Shown here: piece by piece, positions 1 to 7,675 of the stretch
Layout of the letters: each line of letters opens with the position of its first letter
Numbering within the stretch: position 1 is the stretch's first letter
Source: an uncultured Ruminococcus sp.
GTDB lineage: Bacteria; Bacillota; Clostridia; Oscillospirales; Acutalibacteraceae
Direction of reading: 5' to 3'
DNA length: 8,059 nucleotides
Assembly (NCBI GenBank): GCA_902767285.1
Contig: CACXHC010000240.1
Location: forward strand, 1 to 8,059
Notes under the pieces: generated by a model
Told to the model about the DNA's origin: nothing
Seen by the model: the letters and a program-made list of their open reading frames with translations, nothing else
Databases searched by the model: none
Made by a program: the position numbers and the translations under genes

Positions 1-25
1 AAAAAAAAGAAGAGAAAAATTTTTA

Positions 26-958
26 TTAAATATCGTTTTCGGTTTCCCTGATTATATATATTGGTCTTTTCTTTGTTTCAAGGTACGTCTTTGAAAGATA
101 CATTCCCACAACGCCTATCCCTATAAGCTGAACTCCGCCCAAAAAAAGCATTATGCAGACTATTGTCGGAAATCCCGCCGCAGGGTCGCCGAAAATCAAC
201 GCTTTAACGCCATAGAAACACGCTAAAACAAATGCTACAAAGCAAACTATAAATCCCATTACCGATGATATATATAACGGTGTTGTCGAAAATGCCATTA
301 TACCTTCCATGGAATATTTGAATAATTTCCAGAAAGACCACTTTGTTTCTCCGGCAACTCTTTCAACATTAACATACTCTATCCACTTTGTCTTGAATCC
401 TACCCAACCGAATATGCCTTTCGAAAATCGGTTGTACTCGCTCAACGACAAAACCGCATCAACCATTTTTCGGCTCATCAAACGAAAATCTCTTGCACCG
501 TCCACAATATCGGCATCGCTGATTTTATTTATGATTTTATAGAACATTCGTGCAAAAAATGAACGAATTACCGGCTCGCCCTTGCGAGTTGTTCGACGAG
601 TGGCGGCACAATCGAAACCGCCGTTTTTAACGGCATCGTACATCTCGGGCAACAGTGACGGCGGGTCTTGCATATCAGCATCCATGACGGCTGTATAATC
701 GCCCTTTGCCGCTTTCAGTCCTGCGAGCATTCCCGCTTCTTTGCCGAAATTTCGGGAAAATGAGATGTATCTCACACGCTTGTCTTTTTCATGCAGATTT
801 TTCGCCGTTTCAAGAGTTTTGTCTTTCGAGCCGTCATCAACAAAAATTATTTCAAAATCGACATTTAAATTTTCGAGTTCTTCCGTCACAGCTTTGTAAA
901 AAAGCGGCATGGATTCATCTTCATTGTAGCACGGAACTACTATCGATATAAGATCCAC
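26..958 (-). CDS. CsbB/GtrB-type family 2 glycosyltransferase (polyprenyl-phosphate sugar synthase)
   Basis: The 310-residue protein has the layout of polyprenyl-phosphate glycosyltransferases (DPM1, GtrB, CsbB). It has an N-terminal GT-A domain with VVPCYNE at 7-13, the nucleotide-binding DDGS at 41-44, and DADMQDPP at 93-100, which supplies the metal-binding DxD. An RVAGETKW motif lies at 200-207, followed by two membrane segments at about 228-250 and 262-287. By family knowledge it would load a sugar from a nucleotide sugar onto undecaprenyl phosphate on the cytoplasmic face; the sugar cannot be read from sequence. The start is GTG, chosen because AAAGGAGGG (966-974) lies 7 nt upstream and no better start exists. 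The gene follows the YfhO gene by 18 nt, matching the csbB-yfhO pairing known in Bacillus. The stop is TAA at 26-28. Family call is firm; partnership with YfhO is inferred. Confidence 0.93.
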   Translation of the reverse strand: MDLISIVVPCYNEDESMPLFYKAVTEELENLNVDFEIIFVDDGSKDKTLETAKNLHEKDKRVRYISFSRNFGKEAGMLAGLKAAKGDYTAVMDADMQDPPSLLPEMYDAVKNGGFDCAATRRTTRKGEPVIRSFFARMFYKIINKISDADIVDGARDFRLMSRKMVDAVLSLSEYNRFSKGIFGWVGFKTKWIEYVNVERVAGETKWSFWKLFKYSMEGIMAFSTTPLYISSVMGFIVCFVAFVLACFYGVKALIFGDPAAGFPTIVCIMLFLGGVQLIGIGVVGMYLSKTYLETKKRPIYIIRETENDI

Positions 959-976
959 CCCAAATCCCTCCTTTCG

Positions 977-3814
977 TTATCTTTTAAGCAATTTTTGAGT
1001 TTTTTTGATAAGGCTCTCGCCCTTCTCGGCAAAAACATCGTTTACCCAAATAAACGCAAATATCAAAAGTGCGATTACTGCAAGAATCATTCCTGCGACA
1101 AATCCTTCGGGACAATAAACAAATTTGAGTTCATGCTCTCCCGCCGAAAGTTTAGCACTTGCAAAAGCATTCACGGCAGGTTCAAGCGGAGTGTATTTTC
1201 CGTCAACATAAAGAGTCCAGCCCTTCTCATACGGAATAGATGTCATCAAAGTAGAATCTTTTTTAACGGTGATTTTTCCGTCAATCGAACTGCTCGTGTA
1301 TTTTGTTACGGTTATAGCCTCATCTGCAAGATTTGCGTAACCTTTCTCGAAAATATCATTGTCGAGATAAGCAACGGCGATTTTATTAACACCGCTCTTC
1401 TCCGAAACAACATTCAGCGTGACTTTTTCGCCCTTTTGATAATGCCCCAGCGGAAAAACATAACGCTGAGCCTCTATATTGTAAGTGTGATTTATAAACG
1501 CACTTTTTACATTTATGTTGTCGGCAGATTTAACATTCGCCCATGCGTAAAGCATACCGTCTTTCGGTGCGGTGTAGACAACATTTATTTCGCCTGCGTT
1601 TTGACCGTCTTGGAACTTGTACTCAAAAAGACCGTTCTTGATTTCCTCGTGATTCATATTAACACAGTCAAAAGATGACGGTTTCAGCAAAGTGTAAACA
1701 TCACTCTTCTCGCCCGTTGCCGCCGAGAACATTTTGTTTTGACTGTCAAAAACCGTATCTCCGTCAAGCTCGACATCAACGATATTTTCGTCAGCCATGT
1801 ACGCAACAGGAAGATAATATTTGTTTTCGTACAAAGTGACTTTTTCATCTGATGATTGCTTAATTTCTTCCAGAGAATTTTCTCCGCCCTTGTAATTGCT
1901 TCTCGAAATAAGATATTTCTCGCTCAAGAACATAGCCTCAACGGGAGATGTAAGCAAATATTGAAAACTGCTTCTCTTTGAAACCATTCCGAAATCAGAC
2001 GTAAAATCAATAAGAGTCTTATAAGATGTTGACGAGAACTGCCCCGCACTGTTGTAACCATACAGAATACCATCATTTTTTGAAGAATAGTATTCCTGAT
2101 CCATCCTGAATAAATCCTCGCCGCTTTGCTCTTCGGCATATTTGACAAGCTCCATGACTTGCTCTTCCTTGTCGGGATAGTTATCATGCGAAGTTGTACC
2201 AACAGTCGTAACGCCGACATTTGCCTCAAAGCACATCTCGATTATCATAACAAGACTCGTTGCCACAACAAGCACTCTTCTGTCGATGAGGTCTAATTCG
2301 TGGAAGGTCATCAGCACAATATAAAGAGCCGCCGCAATAAGACTCGAAATAATCGCCTTTTGGTCAAGATAAAATACGCTTATGCAAATCATGATTATCG
2401 TTAATATGCACATACCGATAATATCTTTTTTGTCGAGCTGAACAAAAACCGTGTACGCTCTGTATGCGATTACGATAAAAACAAAGCTGAACAAAAACGC
2501 AAAACGATACGGAATCAAGTTCGGAAAATGGAATCCGTGCCAAATATAATCGAGAATGTTTATGTTAAGACTGACAAACAAAAATCCCAAAAGCGAAAGC
2601 TCCGTTATTTTTTCGGCTTTCGGAATATCTTTTGACCTCACGAAAATAACAAGCATCAATATACAAATGATTCCCGTCCCGATGTTCGGCAGACCTTCCA
2701 TTGTTGTTGTTTCGTGAAAGCTGAGGAGATTAGCCAGCATCTCCATAAAATTATTATAAATTTCGACTTTATCGGGGAAAGAGTCATCAGTGCCGACCGT
2801 GTTTTGAAGCTGAATATATGACGTAAGAGATACAGGCAAAGTCATCATCAACGCAATTGCCGAGTACAAAGCCATTTTGAGGATATTCATGCAGAATTCT
2901 TCCAGCTTGAAACCCTTATTTATACTCTGAACAATAAACCACAAAACGACAAACACACATATCATGTATCCAATATAATAACTCGACAAAAACGCAAGTG
3001 CCAGCGAGATTACATACAATTTATATTTGCCCTCTCTTACAACACAATAAACACCCAACGCCACAAGCGGAAGAAGTGCCACGCTGTCGAGCCAAATTGT
3101 ATTCCAGTAATAACCCATTATAAAATCACAGAAAGCGTAACAACAGCCGAACGCCACAAGCGAAATATCATTTCTTTTGTAAACATATTTCAGGAAGATA
3201 GCCGTAAACAGACTCGCACAGCCTATTTTTATCATTATGAGAACAGCCATAGCTTCTCTTATAAACTTTGTGGGAACAAATATAGTCAGAAAATTAAGCG
3301 GACTTGCGATATAGTAACCTATCATCGCCATAAAATTTGTACCCATACCGCTTTTCCAAGTGTAGAAAAGCGACTCGCCGTTTTTCAGCTTAGTCTGAAA
3401 TTCTTTCAAAAATGGAAGATACTGCTGTTTACAGTCCGAAAACAAAACTTGTCTGTCCCCGAAAGGATATATTTTTGCTTTTGCAAAAACAACTCCCATA
3501 ATCAAAAACGGCACAAAGAACGACAGCACCAAAAATATTTTTGTTTTGCTCATAACAGGTTCTTTTCTGAAAGACCTTACCGACCTTGCCGAGCTTTTTT
3601 TATCTTTATTTTCTTTATTTTCTTTATTTTCTTTATTTTCTTTATTTTCTTTATTTTCGGATTTAGACAAATCGAGTATTTCGTCAGCACTCGGAAGCTC
3701 TATTTGCTCTGTCTGTTGTGTCTGCTCGTCTTTTTCGGGCTGAACGTTATTGTTAACGGGTGTCTGATGAACATTATTTTGATTTTTGTTTTTCTTGTTT
3801 TTTTTCTTCGCCAA
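977..3814 (-). CDS. YfhO-family multispanning membrane protein (probable GT-C glycosyltransferase)
   Basis: This 945-residue protein has a cytoplasmic-looking Lys/Asn/Gln/Glu-rich tail (1-88), a first membrane segment at about 91-111, then the conserved YfhO-type loop FSDCKQQYLPFL (125-136) and TWKSGMGTNF (152-161). Many hydrophobic segments follow to about residue 530, then a large hydrophilic, probably extracellular domain to about 905 and a last membrane segment around 910-932. YfhO proteins (Pfam YfhO) are regarded as GT-C enzymes that use a lipid-linked sugar outside the cell; in Bacillus subtilis YfhO works with CsbB in lipoteichoic acid glycosylation. Here a CsbB-like gene follows directly. 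The start is TTG: AAAGGGGGAG (3823-3832) lies 8 nt upstream, and the first in-frame ATG is only at codon 88. The tail contains six perfect Glu-Asn-Lys repeats. The stop is TAA. Acceptor and sugar are unknown. Confidence 0.9.
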   Translation of the reverse strand: MAKKKNKKNKNQNNVHQTPVNNNVQPEKDEQTQQTEQIELPSADEILDLSKSENKENKENKENKENKENKDKKSSARSVRSFRKEPVMSKTKIFLVLSFFVPFLIMGVVFAKAKIYPFGDRQVLFSDCKQQYLPFLKEFQTKLKNGESLFYTWKSGMGTNFMAMIGYYIASPLNFLTIFVPTKFIREAMAVLIMIKIGCASLFTAIFLKYVYKRNDISLVAFGCCYAFCDFIMGYYWNTIWLDSVALLPLVALGVYCVVREGKYKLYVISLALAFLSSYYIGYMICVFVVLWFIVQSINKGFKLEEFCMNILKMALYSAIALMMTLPVSLTSYIQLQNTVGTDDSFPDKVEIYNNFMEMLANLLSFHETTTMEGLPNIGTGIICILMLVIFVRSKDIPKAEKITELSLLGFLFVSLNINILDYIWHGFHFPNLIPYRFAFLFSFVFIVIAYRAYTVFVQLDKKDIIGMCILTIIMICISVFYLDQKAIISSLIAAALYIVLMTFHELDLIDRRVLVVATSLVMIIEMCFEANVGVTTVGTTSHDNYPDKEEQVMELVKYAEEQSGEDLFRMDQEYYSSKNDGILYGYNSAGQFSSTSYKTLIDFTSDFGMVSKRSSFQYLLTSPVEAMFLSEKYLISRSNYKGGENSLEEIKQSSDEKVTLYENKYYLPVAYMADENIVDVELDGDTVFDSQNKMFSAATGEKSDVYTLLKPSSFDCVNMNHEEIKNGLFEYKFQDGQNAGEINVVYTAPKDGMLYAWANVKSADNINVKSAFINHTYNIEAQRYVFPLGHYQKGEKVTLNVVSEKSGVNKIAVAYLDNDIFEKGYANLADEAITVTKYTSSSIDGKITVKKDSTLMTSIPYEKGWTLYVDGKYTPLEPAVNAFASAKLSAGEHELKFVYCPEGFVAGMILAVIALLIFAFIWVNDVFAEKGESLIKKTQKLLKR
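3605..3658 (-). repeat. Six perfect tandem copies of a 9-bp unit encoding (Glu-Asn-Lys)6
   Basis: The unit is TTTATTTTC on the plus strand, GAAAATAAA in the coding direction, repeated six times without a mismatch. It codes for residues 53-70 of the YfhO protein, all six triplets using GAA-AAT-AAA. The unit is a multiple of three, so gain or loss of copies would change tail length without shifting frame. The flanking codons (Lys-Ser before, Asp-Lys-Lys after) are similar in composition but not perfect copies. Confidence 0.97.
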
Positions 3815-3822
3815 TTCTCTTT

Positions 3823-3832
3823 CTCCCCCTTT
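3823..3832 (-). promoter_or_regulatory. Strong ribosome binding site deciding the TTG start of the YfhO gene
   Basis: The coding-strand sequence AAAGGGGGAG lies 8 nt before a TTG codon. This purine-rich site is the main reason for accepting TTG as the start, since the next in-frame ATG is 87 codons downstream, at the edge of the first membrane segment. Confidence 0.75.
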
Positions 3833-3838
3833 TATGTG

Positions 3839-4834
3839 CTACTTCTCAAATGAACATTTGGTCGGCAGCAATTTTTCAAAAGCGTTTTTTACGCCTTCTT
3901 TTTTTGTTTCAAAATCGAGAGTTTCGGCAGTATCGTTTATACAAATCATAGAGTGTTTTTTTGATGGAATATCCCTCAAAAGAGTTTCGTAATTATACTC
4001 TTTGAGATGATAGCACGTTGCAAAACTGTCTTTTCTCACAACAAAATTGCCCGCTGCCAACTGCCAAAACTTCATCACCCATTGATTGACATTTCCTTCT
4101 TTTCTGAATTTATCACAGCAAGTTTTATCAAGAGTTTCGGGTTCTTCGCTCCAAACAGTCTCGAATGTCGATTTGAGAAAACTGTTCGGCGTATGCTGAT
4201 AATAAAATCCCGGGAACCAGTGCCACGGCATGAGAAGAACCGTTCTTACAATATTCTTAAATCGATTTTTTGGATTGAACCATTTCCCGAAATCTCTCTT
4301 GAACGACTCGTCCTTACTGAAATGGTCATTTATAACGGTAACATCTGCCCCGTTGAAAAATCCCGCACTGTCCGACTGAAAACAAATACAGTCAAGTGCG
4401 AACGTATCGAGAGGAACTCCGTTCTTAAAAAAATCTTCGGGTTTTGTGGGTGCAGTAATAAACATATCATCATTAAAATAAACAAACTGCTCCGCCAGAC
4501 CGTCTATTCTGTGGAGGTTCAGTTCAATTGTATGTGACGAAAATGTCGGCAGATATTTCGATGGAATATAATCTTTATGATTAACAATATGAAGTTTGGG
4601 ATTTTCGGTATTAAGCCACTCGGGTAAATGTCCCCATGTTACAAAATGTATTTTGTTTACCCATGGTGCGAACTGCTCCACACCTCTGAACCAATATTTA
4701 AGATTATCCCAATCACGATATCTAACTTCGCTGTCAGACGCACCCTTTATATTGCCATCATATTTGGATTTTTCCTCACGCCATTTTTTGTCGTTTCCGT
4801 CCACCCAAATTATAACAAAATCGATAGGCTCCAT
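3839..4834 (-). CDS. Stealth-family sugar-1-phosphate transferase (capsule/phosphopolymer synthesis)
   Basis: The 331-residue protein shows the conserved blocks of the Stealth family: CR1 at the N-terminus (IDFVIIWVDGND, 4-15), CR2 from about 38 to 127 (RYRDWDNLKYW, then FVYFNDDMFI at 118-127), CR3 around 214-260 (HTPNSF to FWQLAAG) and a short CR4-like SMICINDT (295-302). Family members such as bacterial CpsY/SacB-type capsule enzymes, and the eukaryotic GlcNAc-1-phosphotransferase, transfer hexose-1-phosphate from a nucleotide sugar, giving phosphodiester-linked polymers. No signal peptide or membrane segment is evident, so it probably acts in the cytoplasm. An upstream GTG at 4841-4843 is possible, but ATG at 4832-4834 fits better: AGAGGTGGAG (4838-4847) sits at workable spacing and the codon overlaps the previous stop as TAATG, implying coupling. 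The stop is TAG. The sugar donor is not determinable. Confidence 0.92.
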   Translation of the reverse strand: MEPIDFVIIWVDGNDKKWREEKSKYDGNIKGASDSEVRYRDWDNLKYWFRGVEQFAPWVNKIHFVTWGHLPEWLNTENPKLHIVNHKDYIPSKYLPTFSSHTIELNLHRIDGLAEQFVYFNDDMFITAPTKPEDFFKNGVPLDTFALDCICFQSDSAGFFNGADVTVINDHFSKDESFKRDFGKWFNPKNRFKNIVRTVLLMPWHWFPGFYYQHTPNSFLKSTFETVWSEEPETLDKTCCDKFRKEGNVNQWVMKFWQLAAGNFVVRKDSFATCYHLKEYNYETLLRDIPSKKHSMICINDTAETLDFETKKEGVKNAFEKLLPTKCSFEK

Positions 4835-6036
4835 TAGCTCCACCTCTCTTTTATGGCATTATAATTTCGCTCACAATTTTTTGTATCGTAAAGTGTGAAG
4901 AAATTTTTGTGCCTTTCGAGATATATCGGGTCATTAACAAAATTTTCGGATGCTTTTTTCTCTATATAATCAAGAAGAGCATTCTCATCTGAAAAAATCG
5001 CCCCGAAACCGTCCTCCTCATAATCGAAATACCCCTTATGATAGTGATGGGCGGTGTAATCTTCATAATCAAAATGAAAATACGCGAGAGGTTTTTTCAT
5101 GTAAGCGAAATCAACCTGAACACTCGAAAAATCGGTTATCATAAATGCCGAGCTTTTGAGTAAATCCTGCACATTGAAGTGGTCGTAATCGCACATTGTA
5201 AGATACGGATTATCAGACTCGAAGCAATCAATAAATCGCTGAGTATCCCTATGAGGGCAAAACATGACCGTACAGCCGTATTTTTCGCAAATTTCCTTTA
5301 ACTTTTCGCTTTTTACAACAGCCGACCACCGCTTGAAATACTCACTCGAAATAAAATTCTGCTTATCTTTTTCAAGATTTTTTGAAAGAGCGTCCGTGCC
5401 GAGCCAGTCACGCCAAGTAGGTATAATAAGAATTTGCTTTGGGACAACATCGAAATCGTGCAGACGGTCAAATCTCGGCAGTCCAAGAAGTTTAACGACT
5501 CCTTCGGGGTATCCGTATTTTGACTGAACATAATCCCACTCACGATATGTACTTGTTACGAACATACTCATTTTGGTATTTTCGTAGTACAGAAATTCTA
5601 TATCTGTAAGGATAACGCCGTGCTGCAAAAAAACTCTGTTGTTGTGCAGAATCCCGTACACCTCAAGCAGATAGCAAACTGCAAAATTAGGCTTTCCGCC
5701 CTTTTGCGAGCTGATGTTAACTTTAGCCGCAAGATATAATATCCAGTGCATGAACGTTCCGTAATTAACGATTTTGCCTAATTTTTCGACTTTAGCACGG
5801 TCACGGCTGTTTTTGTTTACGGCGAAAACGCAGTCTTGTTCGGGGTGTTCACGCCTGATATATTCGAATAACCAGAATCCGTTGTCGGACGCTTCAACGC
5901 CGTTGTCGCAAATCAGCCAAAGGTCACGCCTGAAAATGCGGTAAATCATAGCAATCGGAAACGCAATCAGAAATAATAATATATGAAAATAATCTCTCGG
6001 TTTGACTTGTTTTAATTTTTCTTTAAATCGGTGCAT
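4834..6036 (-). CDS. CDP-glycerol glycerophosphotransferase-family protein (TagB/TagF-like)
   Basis: The 400-residue protein belongs to the CDP-glycerol:poly(glycerophosphate) glycerophosphotransferase family. Visible motifs are FLQHGV (136-141, matching the family's catalytic His-Gly), CPHRD (260-264, matching the second His region, usually HP) and MITDFSSVQVDFAYMKKP (299-316), the nucleotide-binding block typical of TagB/TagF. A hydrophobic stretch at 17-33 could anchor it to the inner face of the membrane. It would add glycerol-phosphate, or another polyol-phosphate such as ribitol-phosphate, to a lipid-linked chain. At 400 residues it is close to TagB (the priming enzyme) and much shorter than the polymerase TagF, so priming or one-unit transfer is as likely as polymerisation. 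The ATG start comes 2 nt after the ATPase stop (TAATTATG) with no convincing Shine-Dalgarno sequence, suggesting re-initiation. It overlaps the next gene by 1 nt. Confidence 0.9.
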   Translation of the reverse strand: MHRFKEKLKQVKPRDYFHILLFLIAFPIAMIYRIFRRDLWLICDNGVEASDNGFWLFEYIRREHPEQDCVFAVNKNSRDRAKVEKLGKIVNYGTFMHWILYLAAKVNISSQKGGKPNFAVCYLLEVYGILHNNRVFLQHGVILTDIEFLYYENTKMSMFVTSTYREWDYVQSKYGYPEGVVKLLGLPRFDRLHDFDVVPKQILIIPTWRDWLGTDALSKNLEKDKQNFISSEYFKRWSAVVKSEKLKEICEKYGCTVMFCPHRDTQRFIDCFESDNPYLTMCDYDHFNVQDLLKSSAFMITDFSSVQVDFAYMKKPLAYFHFDYEDYTAHHYHKGYFDYEEDGFGAIFSDENALLDYIEKKASENFVNDPIYLERHKNFFTLYDTKNCERNYNAIKERWS

Positions 6037-6038
6037 AA

Positions 6039-6773
6039 TTATGACATGAATTTTTCGTAAATGGGCAGAACTTCATCGCACGAACCCTGCATTTTGATTT
6101 CGCCGTCATGAAGCCACAAAATAGAATCACAAAGTTGTTTGAGTGTTTCGGAACTGTGCGACACAATAACAACAGTTCTGTCGGTATTTGTGATAAGGCT
6201 TTTCATTTTCTCGTAACTTTTCTTTTTGAATTTTGCGTCACCAACAGACAAAACTTCATCAATGAGCATTATTTCTGTTTCGAGAATAGCCGTTATTGAA
6301 AAAGCGAGTTTCGAGTACATACCGCTCGAATACGTTTTTACAGGGCGGTCGATAAAATCGCCAAGTTCCGAAAATTCGATTATTTCTTCGAGTTTTTCGT
6401 CTATTTGCTGACGGCTGAATCCGAGAAGAAGTCCCGAAAGATAAATATTTTCACGTCCGCTGAGTTTTGACTGAAATCCAACTCCGATAGAAAGGAGTGA
6501 CACCGTATGCCCATGCAAATCAATTGTTCCTTCATCGGGCGAAAAAATGCCTGCGATAGCTTTCAGGAGGGTTGATTTACCGCTTCCGTTTTTGCCGACT
6601 ATTCCGAGGATCTGCCCTTTGGGAACTTCAAAACTAACTCCCTTTACTGCCTCAAAAAGTTCGGTCTTTTTGTATTTATAGGGAGCAAGAATTGTTTTCA
6701 GCAAAGAAATTTTTTTAAATATTCTGTATCTGATTTTTACATCAGATACTGTAATAGCTGCGTTATCTGACAT
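6039..6773 (-). CDS. ABC transporter ATPase for teichoic acid/polysaccharide export (TagH/Wzt-like)
   Basis: The 244-residue protein is a complete nucleotide-binding domain: Walker A GKNGSGKST (60-68), Q-loop region VGFQSKLSGRENIYLSG (98-114, the GRENIYL stretch is typical of TagH/KpsT/Wzt exporters), ABC signature YSSGMY (148-153), Walker B IMLIDE (168-173), D-loop SVGDAKF (176-182) and H-loop His206. It would power export of a lipid-linked surface polymer with the permease encoded just upstream. It ends soon after the ATPase domain, so it lacks the C-terminal extension of TagH and the carbohydrate-binding domain of many Wzt proteins; this resembles KpsT-like ATPases. The start is ATG, with AAAGGTGAT (6780-6788) 6 nt upstream inside the permease end; the permease stop is 2 nt away. 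Family certain, exact cargo inferred from the neighbouring phosphotransferases. Confidence 0.95.
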   Translation of the reverse strand: MSDNAAITVSDVKIRYRIFKKISLLKTILAPYKYKKTELFEAVKGVSFEVPKGQILGIVGKNGSGKSTLLKAIAGIFSPDEGTIDLHGHTVSLLSIGVGFQSKLSGRENIYLSGLLLGFSRQQIDEKLEEIIEFSELGDFIDRPVKTYSSGMYSKLAFSITAILETEIMLIDEVLSVGDAKFKKKSYEKMKSLITNTDRTVVIVSHSSETLKQLCDSILWLHDGEIKMQGSCDEVLPIYEKFMS

Positions 6774-6775
6774 AA

Positions 6776-7585
6776 TTAAATCACCTTTACATAACTGTTT
6801 TCGAATCTATATATAATTTTGATACCAACCCACGACATTAAAATGCCCGCAACAAACCATGCGATAAGCATAACCCAGTGAGGATTTTCGCCGTACAGCA
6901 TAACACGTCTTAGGTCGGTAATAACAAGAGCCATGGGATTGAGCTTAACAAGCATTGTTCCGAACGGGTCGGGAACTCGTCCCACAATATTTTTGCCGAT
7001 ACTCTCAATTGAGTAGAATATTCCCGAAAGATAGAATCCCAGCTGCAAAACTACGGTTATTACGTTGAGAAGATCTTCGACAAATACGCCGAAGTGCATA
7101 ATTATTGTACTAAAACCGAACGTAACCACAAAAAGGACAAGCGTTATGGGGATTATCCAAACAACTCGCCAAGTAATAGGAACTTTGTAGCCAATCATGG
7201 TGATAACAACCAAAAGATTCGATATAACCATTTTGAAGCCGTAAACCCCGATTTTCTCGAACACAAACATAAATTTTGGGACATAGACTTTAGTTACGAT
7301 CATTTTTTTGCCCGCAACGAGCTTTACACTTGACTTAACTGTTTTTGAAAAGAATGTCCAAGTATTCAAGCCAATAAATACGAATACCGGAAAATACTGC
7401 ACACCGCTTTTAAATACAACGACTGCTATAAACGAATAAACGAGCATATAAAGTAATGGATCGAGGAACCACCACAGCCAGCTCAAAAACGAATCGGCGA
7501 CCTCCGATTTAAGTTCTGCCTTTGATGCGAATATAACATAATTAAAAAACTTTTTTACATCTTTAAAGAATCGCATCTTACCCAA
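6776..7585 (-). CDS. ABC-2 type polysaccharide/teichoic acid exporter permease (TagG/Wzm-like)
   Basis: The 269-residue protein has about six hydrophobic segments (near 38-58, 65-81, 115-133, 142-164, 172-192, 238-257) and the signature features of ABC-2 polysaccharide exporters: an amphipathic N-terminus, a FYLSGIFYSIESI stretch (184-196) and LNPMALVITDLRRVMLYG (215-232) before the last membrane segment. Two copies with the ATPase encoded next would form the channel for a lipid-linked polymer. It is the first gene after the promoter. The start is uncertain: TTG at 7583-7585 is favoured because AAGGAAG (7595-7601) lies 9 nt upstream, while ATG at 7574-7576 would give 266 residues with the site 18 nt away. 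The stop TAA is followed by TT and the ATG of the next gene. Cargo is inferred from operon content. Confidence 0.93.
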   Translation of the reverse strand: MGKMRFFKDVKKFFNYVIFASKAELKSEVADSFLSWLWWFLDPLLYMLVYSFIAVVVFKSGVQYFPVFVFIGLNTWTFFSKTVKSSVKLVAGKKMIVTKVYVPKFMFVFEKIGVYGFKMVISNLLVVITMIGYKVPITWRVVWIIPITLVLFVVTFGFSTIIMHFGVFVEDLLNVITVVLQLGFYLSGIFYSIESIGKNIVGRVPDPFGTMLVKLNPMALVITDLRRVMLYGENPHWVMLIAWFVAGILMSWVGIKIIYRFENSYVKVI

Positions 7586-7594
7586 AAACGACCA

Positions 7595-7601
7595 CTTCCT
7601 T
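7595..7601 (-). promoter_or_regulatory. Ribosome binding site favouring the TTG start of the exporter permease
   Basis: AAGGAAG on the coding strand is 9 nt from TTG (7583-7585) and 18 nt from the alternative ATG (7574-7576). The shorter spacing is normal, so TTG is preferred. The reading frame is open for another nine codons upstream to a TAA at 7613-7615, but contains no usual start. Confidence 0.55.
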
Positions 7602-7675
7602 TTCTTCGACTTTTAATTTTTTGCATTTTCTGACCTATTCCGCAAGCTACAATATAATAATTCATAAGCGATTTG

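Noticed and set aside
1..25. T-rich run after the last gene as a possible terminator
   Set aside because: On the minus strand there is a T-rich stretch, but only an AAAAATTTTT palindrome and no GC-containing stem before it; the window ends here, so termination or operon continuation cannot be decided.
995..1678. 227-codon open frame on the plus strand
   Set aside because: It lies wholly inside the YfhO gene on the other strand, has no family resemblance, a Cys/Lys/Phe-rich composition typical of an antisense shadow, and no plausible gene context.
1924..2229. 101-codon same-strand open frame
   Set aside because: It is an out-of-frame reading inside the YfhO gene, whose own frame is continuous and conserved here; no sign of a frameshift.
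3449..3853. Plus-strand open frames with Phe/Ile or Ser/Leu/Phe repeats
   Set aside because: They are antisense readings of the 9-bp Glu-Asn-Lys repeat and the Lys-rich tail; low complexity, no ribosome binding site of note.
4007..4537. 176-codon plus-strand open frame
   Set aside because: Antisense to the Stealth gene, whose family motifs are clear on the minus strand in this stretch.
4841..4843. GTG as the start of the Stealth gene
   Set aside because: The purine-rich ribosome binding site overlaps this codon, whereas the ATG three codons later has usable spacing and the TAATG overlap with the preceding stop.
7544..7654. 36-codon leader frame on the minus strand overlapping the permease start (begins MNYYIVACG)
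   Set aside because: No Shine-Dalgarno site before its ATG, and it reads through the permease's own ribosome binding site out of frame; probably chance in the leader.
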